Assembly (NCBI GenBank): GCA_946811695.1
Contig: OX328131.1
Coordinates: forward strand, 8,695,326 to 8,759,325
DNA length: 64,000 nucleotides
Direction of reading: 5' to 3'
Origin: Gonocerus acuteangulatus
Taxonomy: Eukaryota; Arthropoda; Insecta; Hemiptera; Coreidae
Shown: one piece after another, positions 37,035 through 52,605 of the stretch
Numbering within the stretch: the stretch's first letter is position 1
How the letters are laid out: every line of letters starts with the position of its first letter
Notes under the pieces: generated by a model
Databases searched by the model: none
Told to the model about the DNA's origin: nothing
Seen by the model: only the letters and a program-made list of their open reading frames with translations
Translations under genes and position numbers: made by a program

Positions 37035-40000
37035 CTAATTGGTATCAAGTGATTTATTACTCCAATAACTGTCTCTTCTCCGAGTTGGTATTCGGTAGAA
37101 ATAATGACAAGAACCGTAGCAAGTAGACTGTATAATCACCGATGTACTCAGGTGTCTAATTGGTATCCAGTGATTTATTATTCCAATAACTGTCTCTTCT
37201 CCGAGTTGGTATTCGGTAGAAATAATGACAAGAAACATAGCAAGTAGACTGAATAATCACCGATGTGCTCAGGAGTCTAATTGGTATCCAGTGATTTATT
37301 ACTCCAATAACTGTCTTCTCCGAGTTGGTATTCGGTAGAAATAATGACAAGAAACGTAGCAAGTAGACTGTATAATCACCGGTGTGCTCAGGTGTCTAAT
37401 TGGTATCCAGTGATTTATTACTCCAATAACTGTCTTCTCCGAGTTGGTATTCGGTAGAAATAATGACAAGAAACATAGCAAGTAGACTGTATAATCACCG
37501 GTGTGCTCAGGTGTCTAATTGGTATCCAGTGATTTATTACTCCAATAACTGTCTTCTCCGAGTTGGTATTCGGTAGAAATAATGACAAGAAACGTAGCAA
37601 GTAGACTGTATAATCACCGGTGTGCTCAGGTGTCTAATTGGTATCCAGTGATTTATTACTCCAATAACTGTCTTCTCCGAGTTGGTATTCGGTAGAAATA
37701 ATGACAAGAAACGTAGCAAGTAGACTGTATAATCACCGGTGTGCTCAGGTGTCTAATTGGTATCCAGTGATTTATTACTCCAATAACTGTCTTCTCCGAG
37801 TTGGTATTCGGTAGAAATAATGACAAGCAACGTAGCAAGTAGACTGTATAATCACCGGTGTGCTCAGGTGTCTAATTGGTATCCAGTGATTTATTACTCC
37901 AATAACTGTCTTCTCCGAGTTGGTATTCGGTAGAAATAATGACAAGAAACGTAGCAAGTAGACTGTATAATCACCGGTGTGCTCAGGTGTCTAATTGGTA
38001 TCCAGTGATTTATTACTCCAATAACTGTCTCTTCTCCTAGTTGGTATTCGGTAGAAATAATGACAAGAACCGTAGCAAGTAGACTGTATAATCACCGATG
38101 TGCTCAGGTGTCTAATTGGTATCCAGTGATTTATTACTCCAATAACTGTCTCTTCTCCTAGTTGGTATTCGGTAGAAATAATGACAAGAACCGTAGCAAG
38201 TAGACTGTATAATCACCGATGTGCTCAGGTGTCTAATTGGTATCAAGTGATTTATTACTCCAATAACTGTCTCTTCTCCGAGTTGGTATTCGGTAGAAAT
38301 AATGACAAGAACCGTAGCAAGTAGACTGTATAATCACTGATGTACTCAGGTGTCTAATTGGTATCCAGTGATTTATTACTCCAATAACTGTCTCTTCTCC
38401 GAGTTTGTATTCGGTAGAAATAATGACAAGAAACGTAGCAAGTAGACTGTATAATCACCGAAATGCTCAGGTGTCTAATTGGTATCCAGTGATTTATTAC
38501 TCCAATAACTGGCTCTTCTCCAAGTCGGTATTTGGTAGAAATAATGACAAGAAACGTAGCAAGTAGACTGTATAATCACCGATGTGCTCAGGTGCCTAAT
38601 TGGTATCCAGTGATTTATTACTCCAATAACTGTCTCTTCTCCTAGTTGGTATTCGGTAGAAATAATGACAAGAACCGTAGCAAGTAGACTGTATAATCAC
38701 CGATGTGCTCAGGTGTCTAATTGGTATCAAGTGATTTATTACTCCAATAACTGTCTCTTCTCCGAGTTGGTATTCGGTAGAAATAATGACAAGAACCGTA
38801 GCAAGTAGACTGTATAATCACCGATGTACTCAGGTGTCTAATTGGTATCCAGTGATTTATTATTCCAATAACTGTCTCTTCTCCGAGTTGGTATTCGGTA
38901 GAAATAACGACAAGAAACATAGCAAGTAGACTGTATAATCACCGGTGTGCTCAGGTGTCTAATTGGTATCCAGTGATTTATTACTCCAATAACTGTCTTC
39001 TCCGAGTTGGTATTCGGTAGAAATAATGACAAGAAACGTAGCAAGTAGACTGTATAATCACCGGTGTGCTCAGGTGTCTAATTGGTATCCAGTGATTTAT
39101 TACTCCAATAACTGTCTTCTCCGAGTTGGTATTCGGTAGAAATAATGACAAGAACCGTAGCAAGTAGACTGTATAATCACCGATGTACTCAGGTGTCTAA
39201 TTGGTATCCAGTGATTTATTACTCCAATAACTGTCTTCTCCGAGTTTGTATTCGGTAGAAATAATGACAAGAACCGTAGCAAGTAGACTGTATAATCACC
39301 GATGTACTCAGGTGTCTTATTGGTATCCAGTGATTTATTACTCCAATAACTGTCTTCTCCGAGTTGGTATTCGGTAGAAATAATGACAAGAACCGTAGCA
39401 AGTAGACTGTATAATCACCGATGTACTCAGGTGTCTAATTGGTATCCAGTGATTTATTACTCCAATAACTGTCTCTTCTCCTAGTTGGTATTCGGTAGAA
39501 ATAATGACAAGAACCGTAGCAAGTAGACTGTATAATCACCGATGTACTCAGGTGTCTAATTGGTATCCAGTGATTTATTACTCCAATAACTGTCTTCTCC
39601 GAGTTGGTATTCGGTAGAAATAATGACAAGAACCGTAGCAAGTAGACTGTATAATCACCGATGTACTCAGGTGTCTAATTGGTATCCAGTGATTTATTAC
39701 TCCAATAACTGTCTCTTCTCCTAGTTGGTATTCGGTAGAAATAATGACAAGAACCGTAGCAAGTAGACTGTATAATCACCGATGTACTCAGGTGTCTAAT
39801 TGGTATCCAGTGATTTATTACTCCAATAACTGTCTCTTCTCCGAGTTGGTATTCGGTAGAAATAATGACAAGAAACGTAGCAAGTAGACTGTATAATCAC
39901 CGGTGTGCTCAGGTGTCTAATTGGTATCCAGTGATTTATTACTCCAATAACTGTCTTCTCCGAGTTGGTATTCGGTAGAAATAATGACAAGAAACGTATC

Positions 40001-41350
40001 AAGTAGACTGTATAATCACCGGTGTGCTCAGGTGTCTAATTGGTATCCAGTGATTTATTACTCCAATAACTGTCTTCTCCGAGTTGGTATTCGGTAGAAA
40101 TAATGACAAGAAACGTAGCAAGTAGACTGTATAATCACCGGTGTGCTCAGGTGTCTAATTGGTATCCAGTGATTTATTACTCCAATAACTGTCTTCTCCG
40201 AGTTGGTATTCGGTAGAAATAATGACAAGAAACGTAGCAAGTAGACTGTATAATCACCGGTGTGCTCAGGTGTCTAATTGGTATCCAGTGATTTATTACT
40301 CCAATAACTGTCTTCTCCGAGTTGGTATTCGGTAGAAATAATGACAAGAAACGTAGCAAGTAGACTGTATAATCACCGGTGTGCTCAGGTGTCTATTTGG
40401 TATCCAGTGATTTATTACTCCAATAACTGTCTTCTCCGAGTTGGTATTCTGTAGAAATAATGACAAGAAACGTAGCAAGTAGGCTGTATAATCACCGGTG
40501 TGCTCAGGTGTCTAATTGGTATCCAGTGATTTATTACTCCAATAACTGTCTTCTCCGAGTTGGTATTCGGTAGAAATAATGACAAGAAACGTAGCAAGTA
40601 GACTGTATAATCACCGGTGTGCTCAGGTGTCTAATTGGTATCCAGTGATTTATTACTCCAATAACTGTCTTCTCCGAGTTGGTATTCGGTAGAAATAATG
40701 ACAAGAAACGTAGCAAGTAGACTGTATAATCACCGGTGTGCTCAGGTGTCTAATTGGTATCCAGTGATTTATTACTCCAATAACTGTCTTCTCCGAGTTG
40801 GTATTCGGTAGAAATAATGACAAGAAACGTAGCAAGTAGACTGTATAATCACCGGTGTGCTCAGGTGTCTAATTGGTATCCAGTGATTTATTACTCCAAT
40901 AACTGTCTTCTCCGAGTTGGTATTCGGTAGAAATAATGACAAGAAACGTAGCAAGTAGACTGTATAATCACCGGTGTGCTCAGGTGTCTAATTGGTATCC
41001 AGTGATTTATTACTCCAATAACTGTCTCTTCTCCGAGTTTGTATTCGGTAGAAATAATGACAAGAAACGTAGCAAGTAGACTGTATAATCACCGAAATGC
41101 TCAGGTGTCTAATTGGTATCCAGTGATTTATTACTCCAATAACTGGCTCTTCTCCAAGTCGGTATTTGGTAGAAATAATGACAAGAAACGTAGCAAGTAG
41201 ACTGTATAATCACCGATGTGCTCAGGTGCCTAATTGGTATCCAGTGATTTATTACTCCAATAACTGTCTCTTCTCCTAGTTGGTATTCGGTAGAAATAAT
41301 GACAAGAACCGTAGCAAGTAGACTGTATAATCACCGATGTGCTCAGGTGT
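37035..41350. repeat. superunit B, copy B1 (4316 bp)
   Basis: Private variants include aatgacaagcaacg (near 37825), aaataacgacaagaaac (near 38905), gaaacgtatcaag (near 39995), gtctatttggtatcc (near 40393) and gtattctgtag (near 40446). All recur in the next two copies at constant offsets. Confidence 0.88.
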
Positions 41351-44300
41351 CTAATTGGTATCAAGTGATTTATTACTCCAATAACTGTCTCTTCTCCGAG
41401 TTGGTATTCGGTAGAAATAATGACAAGAACCGTAGCAAGTAGACTGTATAATCACCGATGTACTCAGGTGTCTAATTGGTATCCAGTGATTTATTATTCC
41501 AATAACTGTCTCTTCTCCGAGTTGGTATTCGGTAGAAATAATGACAAGAAACATAGCAAGTAGACTGAATAATCACCGATGTGCTCAGGAGTCTAATTGG
41601 TATCCAGTGATTTATTACTCCAATAACTGTCTTCTCCGAGTTGGTATTCGGTAGAAATAATGACAAGAAACGTAGCAAGTAGACTGTATAATCACCGGTG
41701 TGCTCAGGTGTCTAATTGGTATCCAGTGATTTATTACTCCAATAACTGTCTTCTCCGAGTTGGTATTCGGTAGAAATAATGACAAGAAACATAGCAAGTA
41801 GACTGTATAATCACCGGTGTGCTCAGGTGTCTAATTGGTATCCAGTGATTTATTACTCCAATAACTGTCTTCTCCGAGTTGGTATTCGGTAGAAATAATG
41901 ACAAGAAACGTAGCAAGTAGACTGTATAATCACCGGTGTGCTCAGGTGTCTAATTGGTATCCAGTGATTTATTACTCCAATAACTGTCTTCTCCGAGTTG
42001 GTATTCGGTAGAAATAATGACAAGAAACGTAGCAAGTAGACTGTATAATCACCGGTGTGCTCAGGTGTCTAATTGGTATCCAGTGATTTATTACTCCAAT
42101 AACTGTCTTCTCCGAGTTGGTATTCGGTAGAAATAATGACAAGCAACGTAGCAAGTAGACTGTATAATCACCGGTGTGCTCAGGTGTCTAATTGGTATCC
42201 AGTGATTTATTACTCCAATAACTGTCTTCTCCGAGTTGGTATTCGGTAGAAATAATGACAAGAAACGTAGCAAGTAGACTGTATAATCACCGGTGTGCTC
42301 AGGTGTCTAATTGGTATCCAGTGATTTATTACTCCAATAACTGTCTCTTCTCCTAGTTGGTATTCGGTAGAAATAATGACAAGAACCGTAGCAAGTAGAC
42401 TGTATAATCACCGATGTGCTCAGGTGTCTAATTGGTATCCAGTGATTTATTACTCCAATAACTGTCTCTTCTCCTAGTTGGTATTCGGTAGAAATAATGA
42501 CAAGAACCGTAGCAAGTAGACTGTATAATCACCGATGTGCTCAGGTGTCTAATTGGTATCAAGTGATTTATTACTCCAATAACTGTCTCTTCTCCGAGTT
42601 GGTATTCGGTAGAAATAATGACAAGAACCGTAGCAAGTAGACTGTATAATCACTGATGTACTCAGGTGTCTAATTGGTATCCAGTGATTTATTATTCCAA
42701 TAACTGTCTCTTCTCCGAGTTGGTATTCGGTAGAAATAACGACAAGAAACATAGCAAGTAGACTGTATAATCACCGGTGTGCTCAGGTGTCTAATTGGTA
42801 TCCAGTGATTTATTACTCCAATAACTGTCTTCTCCGAGTTGGTATTCGGTAGAAATAATGACAAGAAACGTAGCAAGTAGACTGTATAATCACCGGTGTG
42901 CTCAGGTGTCTAATTGGTATCCAGTGATTTATTACTCCAATAACTGTCTTCTCCGAGTTGGTATTCGGTAGAAATAATGACAAGAACCGTAGCAAGTAGA
43001 CTGTATAATCACCGATGTACTCAGGTGTCTAATTGGTATCCAGTGATTTATTACTCCAATAACTGTCTTCTCCGAGTTTGTATTCGGTAGAAATAATGAC
43101 AAGAACCGTAGCAAGTAGACTGTATAATCACCGATGTACTCAGGTGTCTTATTGGTATCCAGTGATTTATTACTCCAATAACTGTCTTCTCCGAGTTGGT
43201 ATTCGGTAGAAATAATGACAAGAACCGTAGCAAGTAGACTGTATAATCACCGATGTACTCAGGTGTCTAATTGGTATCCAGTGATTTATTACTCCAATAA
43301 CTGTCTCTTCTCCTAGTTGGTATTCGGTAGAAATAATGACAAGAACCGTAGCAAGTAGACTGTATAATCACCGATGTACTCAGGTGTCTAATTGGTATCC
43401 AGTGATTTATTACTCCAATAACTGTCTTCTCCGAGTTGGTATTCGGTAGAAATAATGACAAGAACCGTAGCAAGTAGACTGTATAATCACCGATGTACTC
43501 AGGTGTCTAATTGGTATCCAGTGATTTATTACTCCAATAACTGTCTCTTCTCCTAGTTGGTATTCGGTAGAAATAATGACAAGAACCGTAGCAAGTAGAC
43601 TGTATAATCACCGATGTACTCAGGTGTCTAATTGGTATCCAGTGATTTATTACTCCAATAACTGTCTCTTCTCCGAGTTGGTATTCGGTAGAAATAATGA
43701 CAAGAAACGTAGCAAGTAGACTGTATAATCACCGGTGTGCTCAGGTGTCTAATTGGTATCCAGTGATTTATTACTCCAATAACTGTCTTCTCCGAGTTGG
43801 TATTCGGTAGAAATAATGACAAGAAACGTATCAAGTAGACTGTATAATCACCGGTGTGCTCAGGTGTCTAATTGGTATCCAGTGATTTATTACTCCAATA
43901 ACTGTCTTCTCCGAGTTGGTATTCGGTAGAAATAATGACAAGAAACGTAGCAAGTAGACTGTATAATCACCGGTGTGCTCAGGTGTCTAATTGGTATCCA
44001 GTGATTTATTACTCCAATAACTGTCTTCTCCGAGTTGGTATTCGGTAGAAATAATGACAAGAAACGTAGCAAGTAGACTGTATAATCACCGGTGTGCTCA
44101 GGTGTCTAATTGGTATCCAGTGATTTATTACTCCAATAACTGTCTTCTCCGAGTTGGTATTCGGTAGAAATAATGACAAGAAACGTAGCAAGTAGACTGT
44201 ATAATCACCGGTGTGCTCAGGTGTCTATTTGGTATCCAGTGATTTATTACTCCAATAACTGTCTTCTCCGAGTTGGTATTCTGTAGAAATAATGACAAGA

Positions 44301-45182
44301 AACGTAGCAAGTAGGCTGTATAATCACCGGTGTGCTCAGGTGTCTAATTGGTATCCAGTGATTTATTACTCCAATAACTGTCTTCTCCGAGTTGGTATTC
44401 GGTAGAAATAATGACAAGAAACGTAGCAAGTAGACTGTATAATCACCGGTGTGCTCAGGTGTCTAATTGGTATCCAGTGATTTATTACTCCAATAACTGT
44501 CTTCTCCGAGTTGGTATTCGGTAGAAATAATGACAAGAAACGTAGCAAGTAGACTGTATAATCACCGGTGTGCTCAGGTGTCTAATTGGTATCCAGTGAT
44601 TTATTACTCCAATAACTGTCTTCTCCGAGTTGGTATTCGGTAGAAATAATGACAAGAAACGTAGCAAGTAGACTGTATAATCACCGGTGTGCTCAGGTGT
44701 CTAATTGGTATCCAGTGATTTATTACTCCAATAACTGTCTTCTCCGAGTTGGTATTCGGTAGAAATAATGACAAGAAACGTAGCAAGTAGACTGTATAAT
44801 CACCGGTGTGCTCAGGTGTCTAATTGGTATCCAGTGATTTATTACTCCAATAACTGTCTCTTCTCCGAGTTTGTATTCGGTAGAAATAATGACAAGAAAC
44901 GTAGCAAGTAGACTGTATAATCACCGAAATGCTCAGGTGTCTAATTGGTATCCAGTGATTTATTACTCCAATAACTGGCTCTTCTCCAAGTCGGTATTTG
45001 GTAGAAATAATGACAAGAAACGTAGCAAGTAGACTGTATAATCACCGATGTGCTCAGGTGCCTAATTGGTATCCAGTGATTTATTACTCCAATAACTGTC
45101 TCTTCTCCTAGTTGGTATTCGGTAGAAATAATGACAAGAACCGTAGCAAGTAGACTGTATAATCACCGATGTGCTCAGGTGT
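41351..45182. repeat. superunit B, copy B2 (3832 bp)
   Basis: It carries the same private variants as B1 but lacks 484 bp (four 121-bp units) between about 42540 and 42660. Offsets to B1 change from 4316 to 3832 across that point. The ccgaaatgctc marker at 41094 recurs at 44926 (3832). Confidence 0.88.
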
Positions 45183-48100
45183 CTAATTGGTATCAAGTGA
45201 TTTATTACTCCAATAACTGTCTCTTCTCCGAGTTGGTATTCGGTAGAAATAATGACAAGAACCGTAGCAAGTAGACTGTATAATCACCGATGTACTCAGG
45301 TGTCTAATTGGTATCCAGTGATTTATTATTCCAATAACTGTCTCTTCTCCGAGTTGGTATTCGGTAGAAATAATGACAAGAAACATAGCAAGTAGACTGA
45401 ATAATCACCGATGTGCTCAGGAGTCTAATTGGTATCCAGTGATTTATTACTCCAATAACTGTCTTCTCCGAGTTGGTATTCGGTAGAAATAATGACAAGA
45501 AACGTAGCAAGTAGACTGTATAATCACCGGTGTGCTCAGGTGTCTAATTGGTATCCAGTGATTTATTACTCCAATAACTGTCTTCTCCGAGTTGGTATTC
45601 GGTAGAAATAATGACAAGAAACATAGCAAGTAGACTGTATAATCACCGGTGTGCTCAGGTGTCTAATTGGTATCCAGTGATTTATTACTCCAATAACTGT
45701 CTTCTCCGAGTTGGTATTCGGTAGAAATAATGACAAGAAACGTAGCAAGTAGACTGTATAATCACCGGTGTGCTCAGGTGTCTAATTGGTATCCAGTGAT
45801 TTATTACTCCAATAACTGTCTTCTCCGAGTTGGTATTCGGTAGAAATAATGACAAGAAACGTAGCAAGTAGACTGTATAATCACCGGTGTGCTCAGGTGT
45901 CTAATTGGTATCCAGTGATTTATTACTCCAATAACTGTCTTCTCCGAGTTGGTATTCGGTAGAAATAATGACAAGCAACGTAGCAAGTAGACTGTATAAT
46001 CACCGGTGTGCTCAGGTGTCTAATTGGTATCCAGTGATTTATTACTCCAATAACTGTCTTCTCCGAGTTGGTATTCGGTAGAAATAATGACAAGAAACGT
46101 AGCAAGTAGACTGTATAATCACCGGTGTGCTCAGGTGTCTAATTGGTATCCAGTGATTTATTACTCCAATAACTGTCTCTTCTCCTAGTTGGTATTCGGT
46201 AGAAATAATGACAAGAACCGTAGCAAGTAGACTGTATAATCACCGATGTGCTCAGGTGTCTAATTGGTATCCAGTGATTTATTACTCCAATAACTGTCTC
46301 TTCTCCTAGTTGGTATTCGGTAGAAATAATGACAAGAACCGTAGCAAGTAGACTGTATAATCACCGATGTGCTCAGGTGTCTAATTGGTATCAAGTGATT
46401 TATTACTCCAATAACTGTCTCTTCTCCGAGTTGGTATTCGGTAGAAATAATGACAAGAACCGTAGCAAGTAGACTGTATAATCACTGATGTACTCAGGTG
46501 TCTAATTGGTATCCAGTGATTTATTACTCCAATAACTGTCTCTTCTCCGAGTTTGTATTCGGTAGAAATAATGACAAGAAACGTAGCAAGTAGACTGTAT
46601 AATCACCGAAATGCTCAGGTGTCTAATTGGTATCCAGTGATTTATTACTCCAATAACTGGCTCTTCTCCAAGTCGGTATTTGGTAGAAATAATGACAAGA
46701 AACGTAGCAAGTAGACTGTATAATCACCGATGTGCTCAGGTGCCTAATTGGTATCCAGTGATTTATTACTCCAATAACTGTCTCTTCTCCTAGTTGGTAT
46801 TCGGTAGAAATAATGACAAGAACCGTAGCAAGTAGACTGTATAATCACCGATGTGCTCAGGTGTCTAATTGGTATCAAGTGATTTATTACTCCAATAACT
46901 GTCTCTTCTCCGAGTTGGTATTCGGTAGAAATAATGACAAGAACCGTAGCAAGTAGACTGTATAATCACCGATGTACTCAGGTGTCTAATTGGTATCCAG
47001 TGATTTATTATTCCAATAACTGTCTCTTCTCCGAGTTGGTATTCGGTAGAAATAACGACAAGAAACATAGCAAGTAGACTGTATAATCACCGGTGTGCTC
47101 AGGTGTCTAATTGGTATCCAGTGATTTATTACTCCAATAACTGTCTTCTCCGAGTTGGTATTCGGTAGAAATAATGAAAAGAAACGTAGCAAGTAGACTG
47201 TATAATCACCGGTGTGCTCAGGTGTCTAATTGGTATCCAGTGATTTATTACTCCAATAACTGTCTTCTCCGAGTTGGTATTCGGTAGAAATAATGACAAG
47301 AACCGTAGCAAGTAGACTGTATAATCACCGATGTACTCAGGTGTCTAATTGGTATCCAGTGATTTATTACTCCAATAACTGTCTTCTCCGAGTTTGTATT
47401 CGGTAGAAATAATGACAAGAACCGTAGCAAGTAGACTGTATAATCACCGATGTACTCAGGTGTCTTATTGGTATCCAGTGATTTATTACTCCAATAACTG
47501 TCTTCTCCGAGTTGGTATTCGGTAGAAATAATGACAAGAACCGTAGCAAGTAGACTGTATAATCACCGATGTACTCAGGTGTCTAATTGGTATCCAGTGA
47601 TTTATTACTCCAATAACTGTCTCTTCTCCTAGTTGGTATTCGGTAGAAATAATGACAAGAACCGTAGCAAGTAGACTGTATAATCACCGATGTACTCAGG
47701 TGTCTAATTGGTATCCAGTGATTTATTACTCCAATAACTGTCTTCTCCGAGTTGGTATTCGGTAGAAATAATGACAAGAACCGTAGCAAGTAGACTGTAT
47801 AATCACCGATGTACTCAGGTGTCTAATTGGTATCCAGTGATTTATTACTCCAATAACTGTCTCTTCTCCTAGTTGGTATTCGGTAGAAATAATGACAAGA
47901 ACCGTAGCAAGTAGACTGTATAATCACCGATGTACTCAGGTGTCTAATTGGTATCCAGTGATTTATTACTCCAATAACTGTCTCTTCTCCGAGTTGGTAT
48001 TCGGTAGAAATAATGACAAGAAACGTAGCAAGTAGACTGTATAATCACCGGTGTGCTCAGGTGTCTAATTGGTATCCAGTGATTTATTACTCCAATAACT

Positions 48101-49130
48101 GTCTTCTCCGAGTTGGTATTCGGTAGAAATAATGACAAGAAACGTATCAAGTAGACTGTATAATCACCGGTGTGCTCAGGTGTCTAATTGGTATCCAGTG
48201 ATTTATTACTCCAATAACTGTCTTCTCCGAGTTGGTATTCGGTAGAAATAATGACAAGAAACGTAGCAAGTAGACTGTATAATCACCGGTGTGCTCAGGT
48301 GTCTAATTGGTATCCAGTGATTTATTACTCCAATAACTGTCTTCTCCGAGTTGGTATTCGGTAGAAATAATGACAAGAAACGTAGCAAGTAGACTGTATA
48401 ATCACCGGTGTGCTCAGGTGTCTAATTGGTATCCAGTGATTTATTACTCCAATAACTGTCTTCTCCGAGTTGGTATTCGGTAGAAATAATGACAAGAAAC
48501 GTAGCAAGTAGACTGTATAATCACCGGTGTGCTCAGGTGTCTATTTGGTATCCAGTGATTTATTACTCCAATAACTGTCTTCTCCGAGTTGGTATTCTGT
48601 AGAAATAATGACAAGAAACGTAGCAAGTAGGCTGTATAATCACCGGTGTGCTCAGGTGTCTAATTGGTATCCAGTGATTTATTACTCCAATAACTGTCTT
48701 CTCCGAGTTGGTATTCGGTAGAAATAATGACAAGAAACGTAGCAAGTAGACTGTATAATCACCGGTGTGCTCAGGTGTCTAATTGGTATCCAGTGATTTA
48801 TTACTCCAATAACTGTCTTCTCCGAGTTGGTATTCGGTAGAAATAATGACAAGAAACGTAGCAAGTAGACTGTATAATCACCGGTGTGCTCAGGTGTCTA
48901 ATTGGTATCCAGTGATTTATTACTCCAATAACTGTCTTCTCCGAGTTGGTATTCGGTAGAAATAATGACAAGAAACGTAGCAAGTAGACTGTATAATCAC
49001 CGGTGTGCTCAGGTGTCTAATTGGTATCCAGTGATTTATTACTCCAATAACTGTCTTCTCCGAGTTGGTATTCGGTAGAAATAATGACAAGAAACGTAGC
49101 AAGTAGACTGTATAATCACCGGTGTGCTCA
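45183..49130. repeat. superunit B, copy B3, 3' part replaced
   Basis: It follows B1 at an offset of 8148 bp (marker 38460 recurs at 46608) and retains the 484-bp segment lost from B2. After about 49130 it no longer continues like B1 and B2 and passes into other units. Confidence 0.85.
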
Positions 49131-52100
49131 GGTGTCTAATTGGTATCCAGTGATTTATTACTCCAATAACTGTCTTCTCCGAGTTGGTATTCGGTAGAAA
49201 TAACGACAAGAAACATAGCAAGTAGACTGTATAATCACCGGTGTGCTCAGGTGTCTAATTGGTATCCAGTGATTTATTACTCCAATAACTGTCTTCTCCG
49301 AGTTGGTATTCGGTAGAAATAATGACAAGAAACGTAGCAAGTAGACTGTATAATCACCGGTGTGCTCAGGTGTCTAATTGGTATCCAGTGATTTATTACT
49401 CCAATAACTGTCTTCTCCGAGTTGGTATTCGGTAGAAATAATGACAAGAACCGTAGCAAGTAGACTGTATAATCACCGATGTACTCAGGTGTCTAATTGG
49501 TATCCAGTGATTTATTACTCCAATAACTGTCTTCTCCGAGTTTGTATTCGGTAGAAATAATGACAATAACCGTAGCAAGTAGACTGTATAATCACCGATG
49601 TACTCAGGTGTCTTATTGGTATCCAGTGATTTATTACTCCAATAACTGTCTTCTCCGAGTTGGTATTCGGTAGAAATAATGACAAGAACCGTAGCAAGTA
49701 GACTGTATAATCACCGATGTACTCAGGTGTCTAATTGGTATCCAGTGATTTATTACTCCAATAACTGTCTCTTCTCCTAGTTGGTATTCGGTAGAAATAA
49801 TGACAAGAACCGTAGCAAGTAGACTGTATAATCACCGATGTACTCAGGTGTCTAATTGGTATCCAGTGATTTATTACTCCAATAACTGTCTTCTCCGAGT
49901 TGGTATTCGGTAGAAATAATGACAAGAACCGTAGCAAGTAGACTGTATAATCACCGATGTACTCAGGTGTCTAATTGGTATCCAGTGATTTATTACTCCA
50001 ATAACTGTCTCTTCTCCTAGTTGGTATTCGGTAGAAATAATGACAAGAACCGTAGCAAGTAGACTGTATAATCACCGATGTACTCAGGTGTCTAATTGGT
50101 ATCCAGTGATTTATTACTCCAATAACTGTCTCTTCTCCGAGTTGGTATTCGGTAGAAATAATGACAAGAAACGTAGCAAGTAGACTGTATAATCACCGGT
50201 GTGCTCAGGTGTCTAATTGGTATCCAGTGATTTATTACTCCAATAACTGTCTTCTCCGAGTTGGTATTCGGTAGAAATAATGACAAGAAACGTAGCAAGT
50301 AGACTGTATAATCACCGATGTACTCAGGTGTCTAATTGGTATCCAGTGATTTATTACTCCAATAACTGTCTCTTCTCCGAGTTGGTATTCGGTAGAAATA
50401 ATGACAAGAAACGTAGCAAGTAGACTGTATAATCACCGGTGTGCTCAGGTGTCTAATTGGTATCCAGTGATTTATTACTCCAATAACTGTCTTCTCCGAG
50501 TTGGTATTCGGTAGAAATAATGACAAGAAACGTAGCAAGTAGACTGTATAATCACCGGTGTGCTCAGGTGTCTAATTGGTATCCAGTGATTTATTACTCC
50601 AATAACTGTCTTCTCCGAGTTGGTATTCGGTAGAAATAATGACAAGAAACGTAGCAAGTAGACTGTATAATCACCGGTGTGCTCAGGTGTCTAATTGGTA
50701 TCCAGTGATTTATTACTCCAATAACTGTCTTCTCCGAGTTGGTATTCGGTAGAAATAATGACAAGAAACGTAGCAAGTAGGCTGTATAATCACCGGTGTG
50801 CTCAGGTGTCTAATTGGTATCCAGTGATTTATTACTCCAATAACTGTCTTCTCCGAGTTGGTATTCGGTAGAAATAATGACAAGAAACGTAGCAAGTAGA
50901 CTGTATAATCACCGATGTGCTCAGGTGTCTAATTGGTATCCAAGTGATTTATTACTCCAATAACTGTCTCTTCTCCGAGTTGGTATTCGGTAGAAATAAT
51001 GACAAGAACCGTAGCAAGTAGACTGTATAATCACCGATGTACTCAGGTGTCTAATTGGTATCCAGTGATTTATTACTCCAATAACTGGCTCTTCTCCAAG
51101 TCGGTATTCGGTAGAAATAATGACAAGAAACGTAGCAAGTAGACTGTATAATCACCGATGTGCTCAGGTGCCTAATTGGTATCCAGTGATTTATTACTCC
51201 AATAACTGTCTCTTCTCCTAGTTGGTATTCGGTAGAAATAATGACAAGAACCTTAGCAAGTAGACTGTATAATCACCGATGTGCTCAGGTGTCTAATTGG
51301 TATCAAGTGATTTATTACTCCAATAACTGTCTCTTCTCCGAGTTGGTATTCGGTAGAAATAATGACAAGAACCGTAGCAAGTAGACTGTATAATCACCGA
51401 TGTACTCAGGTGTCTAATTGGTATCCAGTGATTTATTATTCCAATAACTGTCTCTTCTCCGAGTTGGTATTCGGTAGAAATAATGACAAGAAACATAGCA
51501 AGTAGACTGTATAATCACCGGTGTGCTCAGGTGTCTAATTGGTATCCAGTGATTTATTACTCCAATAACTGTCTTCTCCGAGTTGGTATTCGGTAGAAAT
51601 AATGACAAGAAACGTAGCAAGTAGACTGTATAATCACCGGTGTGCTCAGGTGTCTAATTGGTATCCAGTGATTTATTACTCCAATAACTGTCTTCTCCGA
51701 GTTGGTATTCGGTAGAAATAATGACAAGAACCGTAGCAAGTAGACTGTATAATCACCGATGTACTCAGGTGTCTAATTGGTATCCAGTGATTTATTACTC
51801 CAATAACTGTCTCTTCTCCGAGTTGGTATTCGGTAGAAATAATGACAAGAAACGTAGCAAGTAGACTGTATAATCACCGATGTACTCAGGTGTCTAATTG
51901 GTATCCAGTGATTTATTACTCCAATAACTGTCTTCTCCGAGTTGGTATTCGGTAGAAATAATGACAAGAACCGTAGCAAGTAGACTGTATAATCACCGAT
52001 GTACTCAGGTGTCTAATTGGTATCCAGTGATTTATTACTCCAATAACTGTCTTCTCCGAGTTTGTATTCGGTAGAAATAATGACAAGAACCGTAGCAAGT

Positions 52101-52605
52101 AGACTGTATAATCACCGATGTACTCAGGTGTCTAATTGGTATCCAGTGATTTATTACTCCAATAACTGTCTTCTCCGAGTTGGTATTCGGTAGAAATAAT
52201 GACAAGAAACGTAGCAAGTAGACTGTATAATCACCGATGTACTCAGGTGTCTAATTGGTATCCAGTGATTTATTACTCCAATAACTGTCTTCTCCGAGTT
52301 TGTATTCGGTAGAAATAATGACAAGAAACGTAGCAAGTAGACTGTATAATCACCGGTGTGCTCAGGTGTCTAATTGGTATCCAGTGATTTATTACTCCAA
52401 TAACTGTCTTCTCCGAGTTGGTATTCGGTAGAAATAATGACAAGAAACGTAGCAAGTAGACTGTATAATCACCGATGTGCTCAGGTGTCTAATTGGTATC
52501 CAGTGATTTATTACTCCAATAACTGTCTTCTCCGAGTTGGTATTCGGTAGAAATAATGACAAGAAACGTAGCAAGTAGACTGTATAATCACCGATGTGCT
52601 CAGGT
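49131..52605. repeat. satellite, mixed units between B and A blocks
   Basis: Contains pieces seen in B (taacgacaagaaacatagc near 49202) and A-like blocks. One unit has an inserted A (tatccaagtg near 50938). No long-period superunit could be assigned by eye. Confidence 0.7.
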
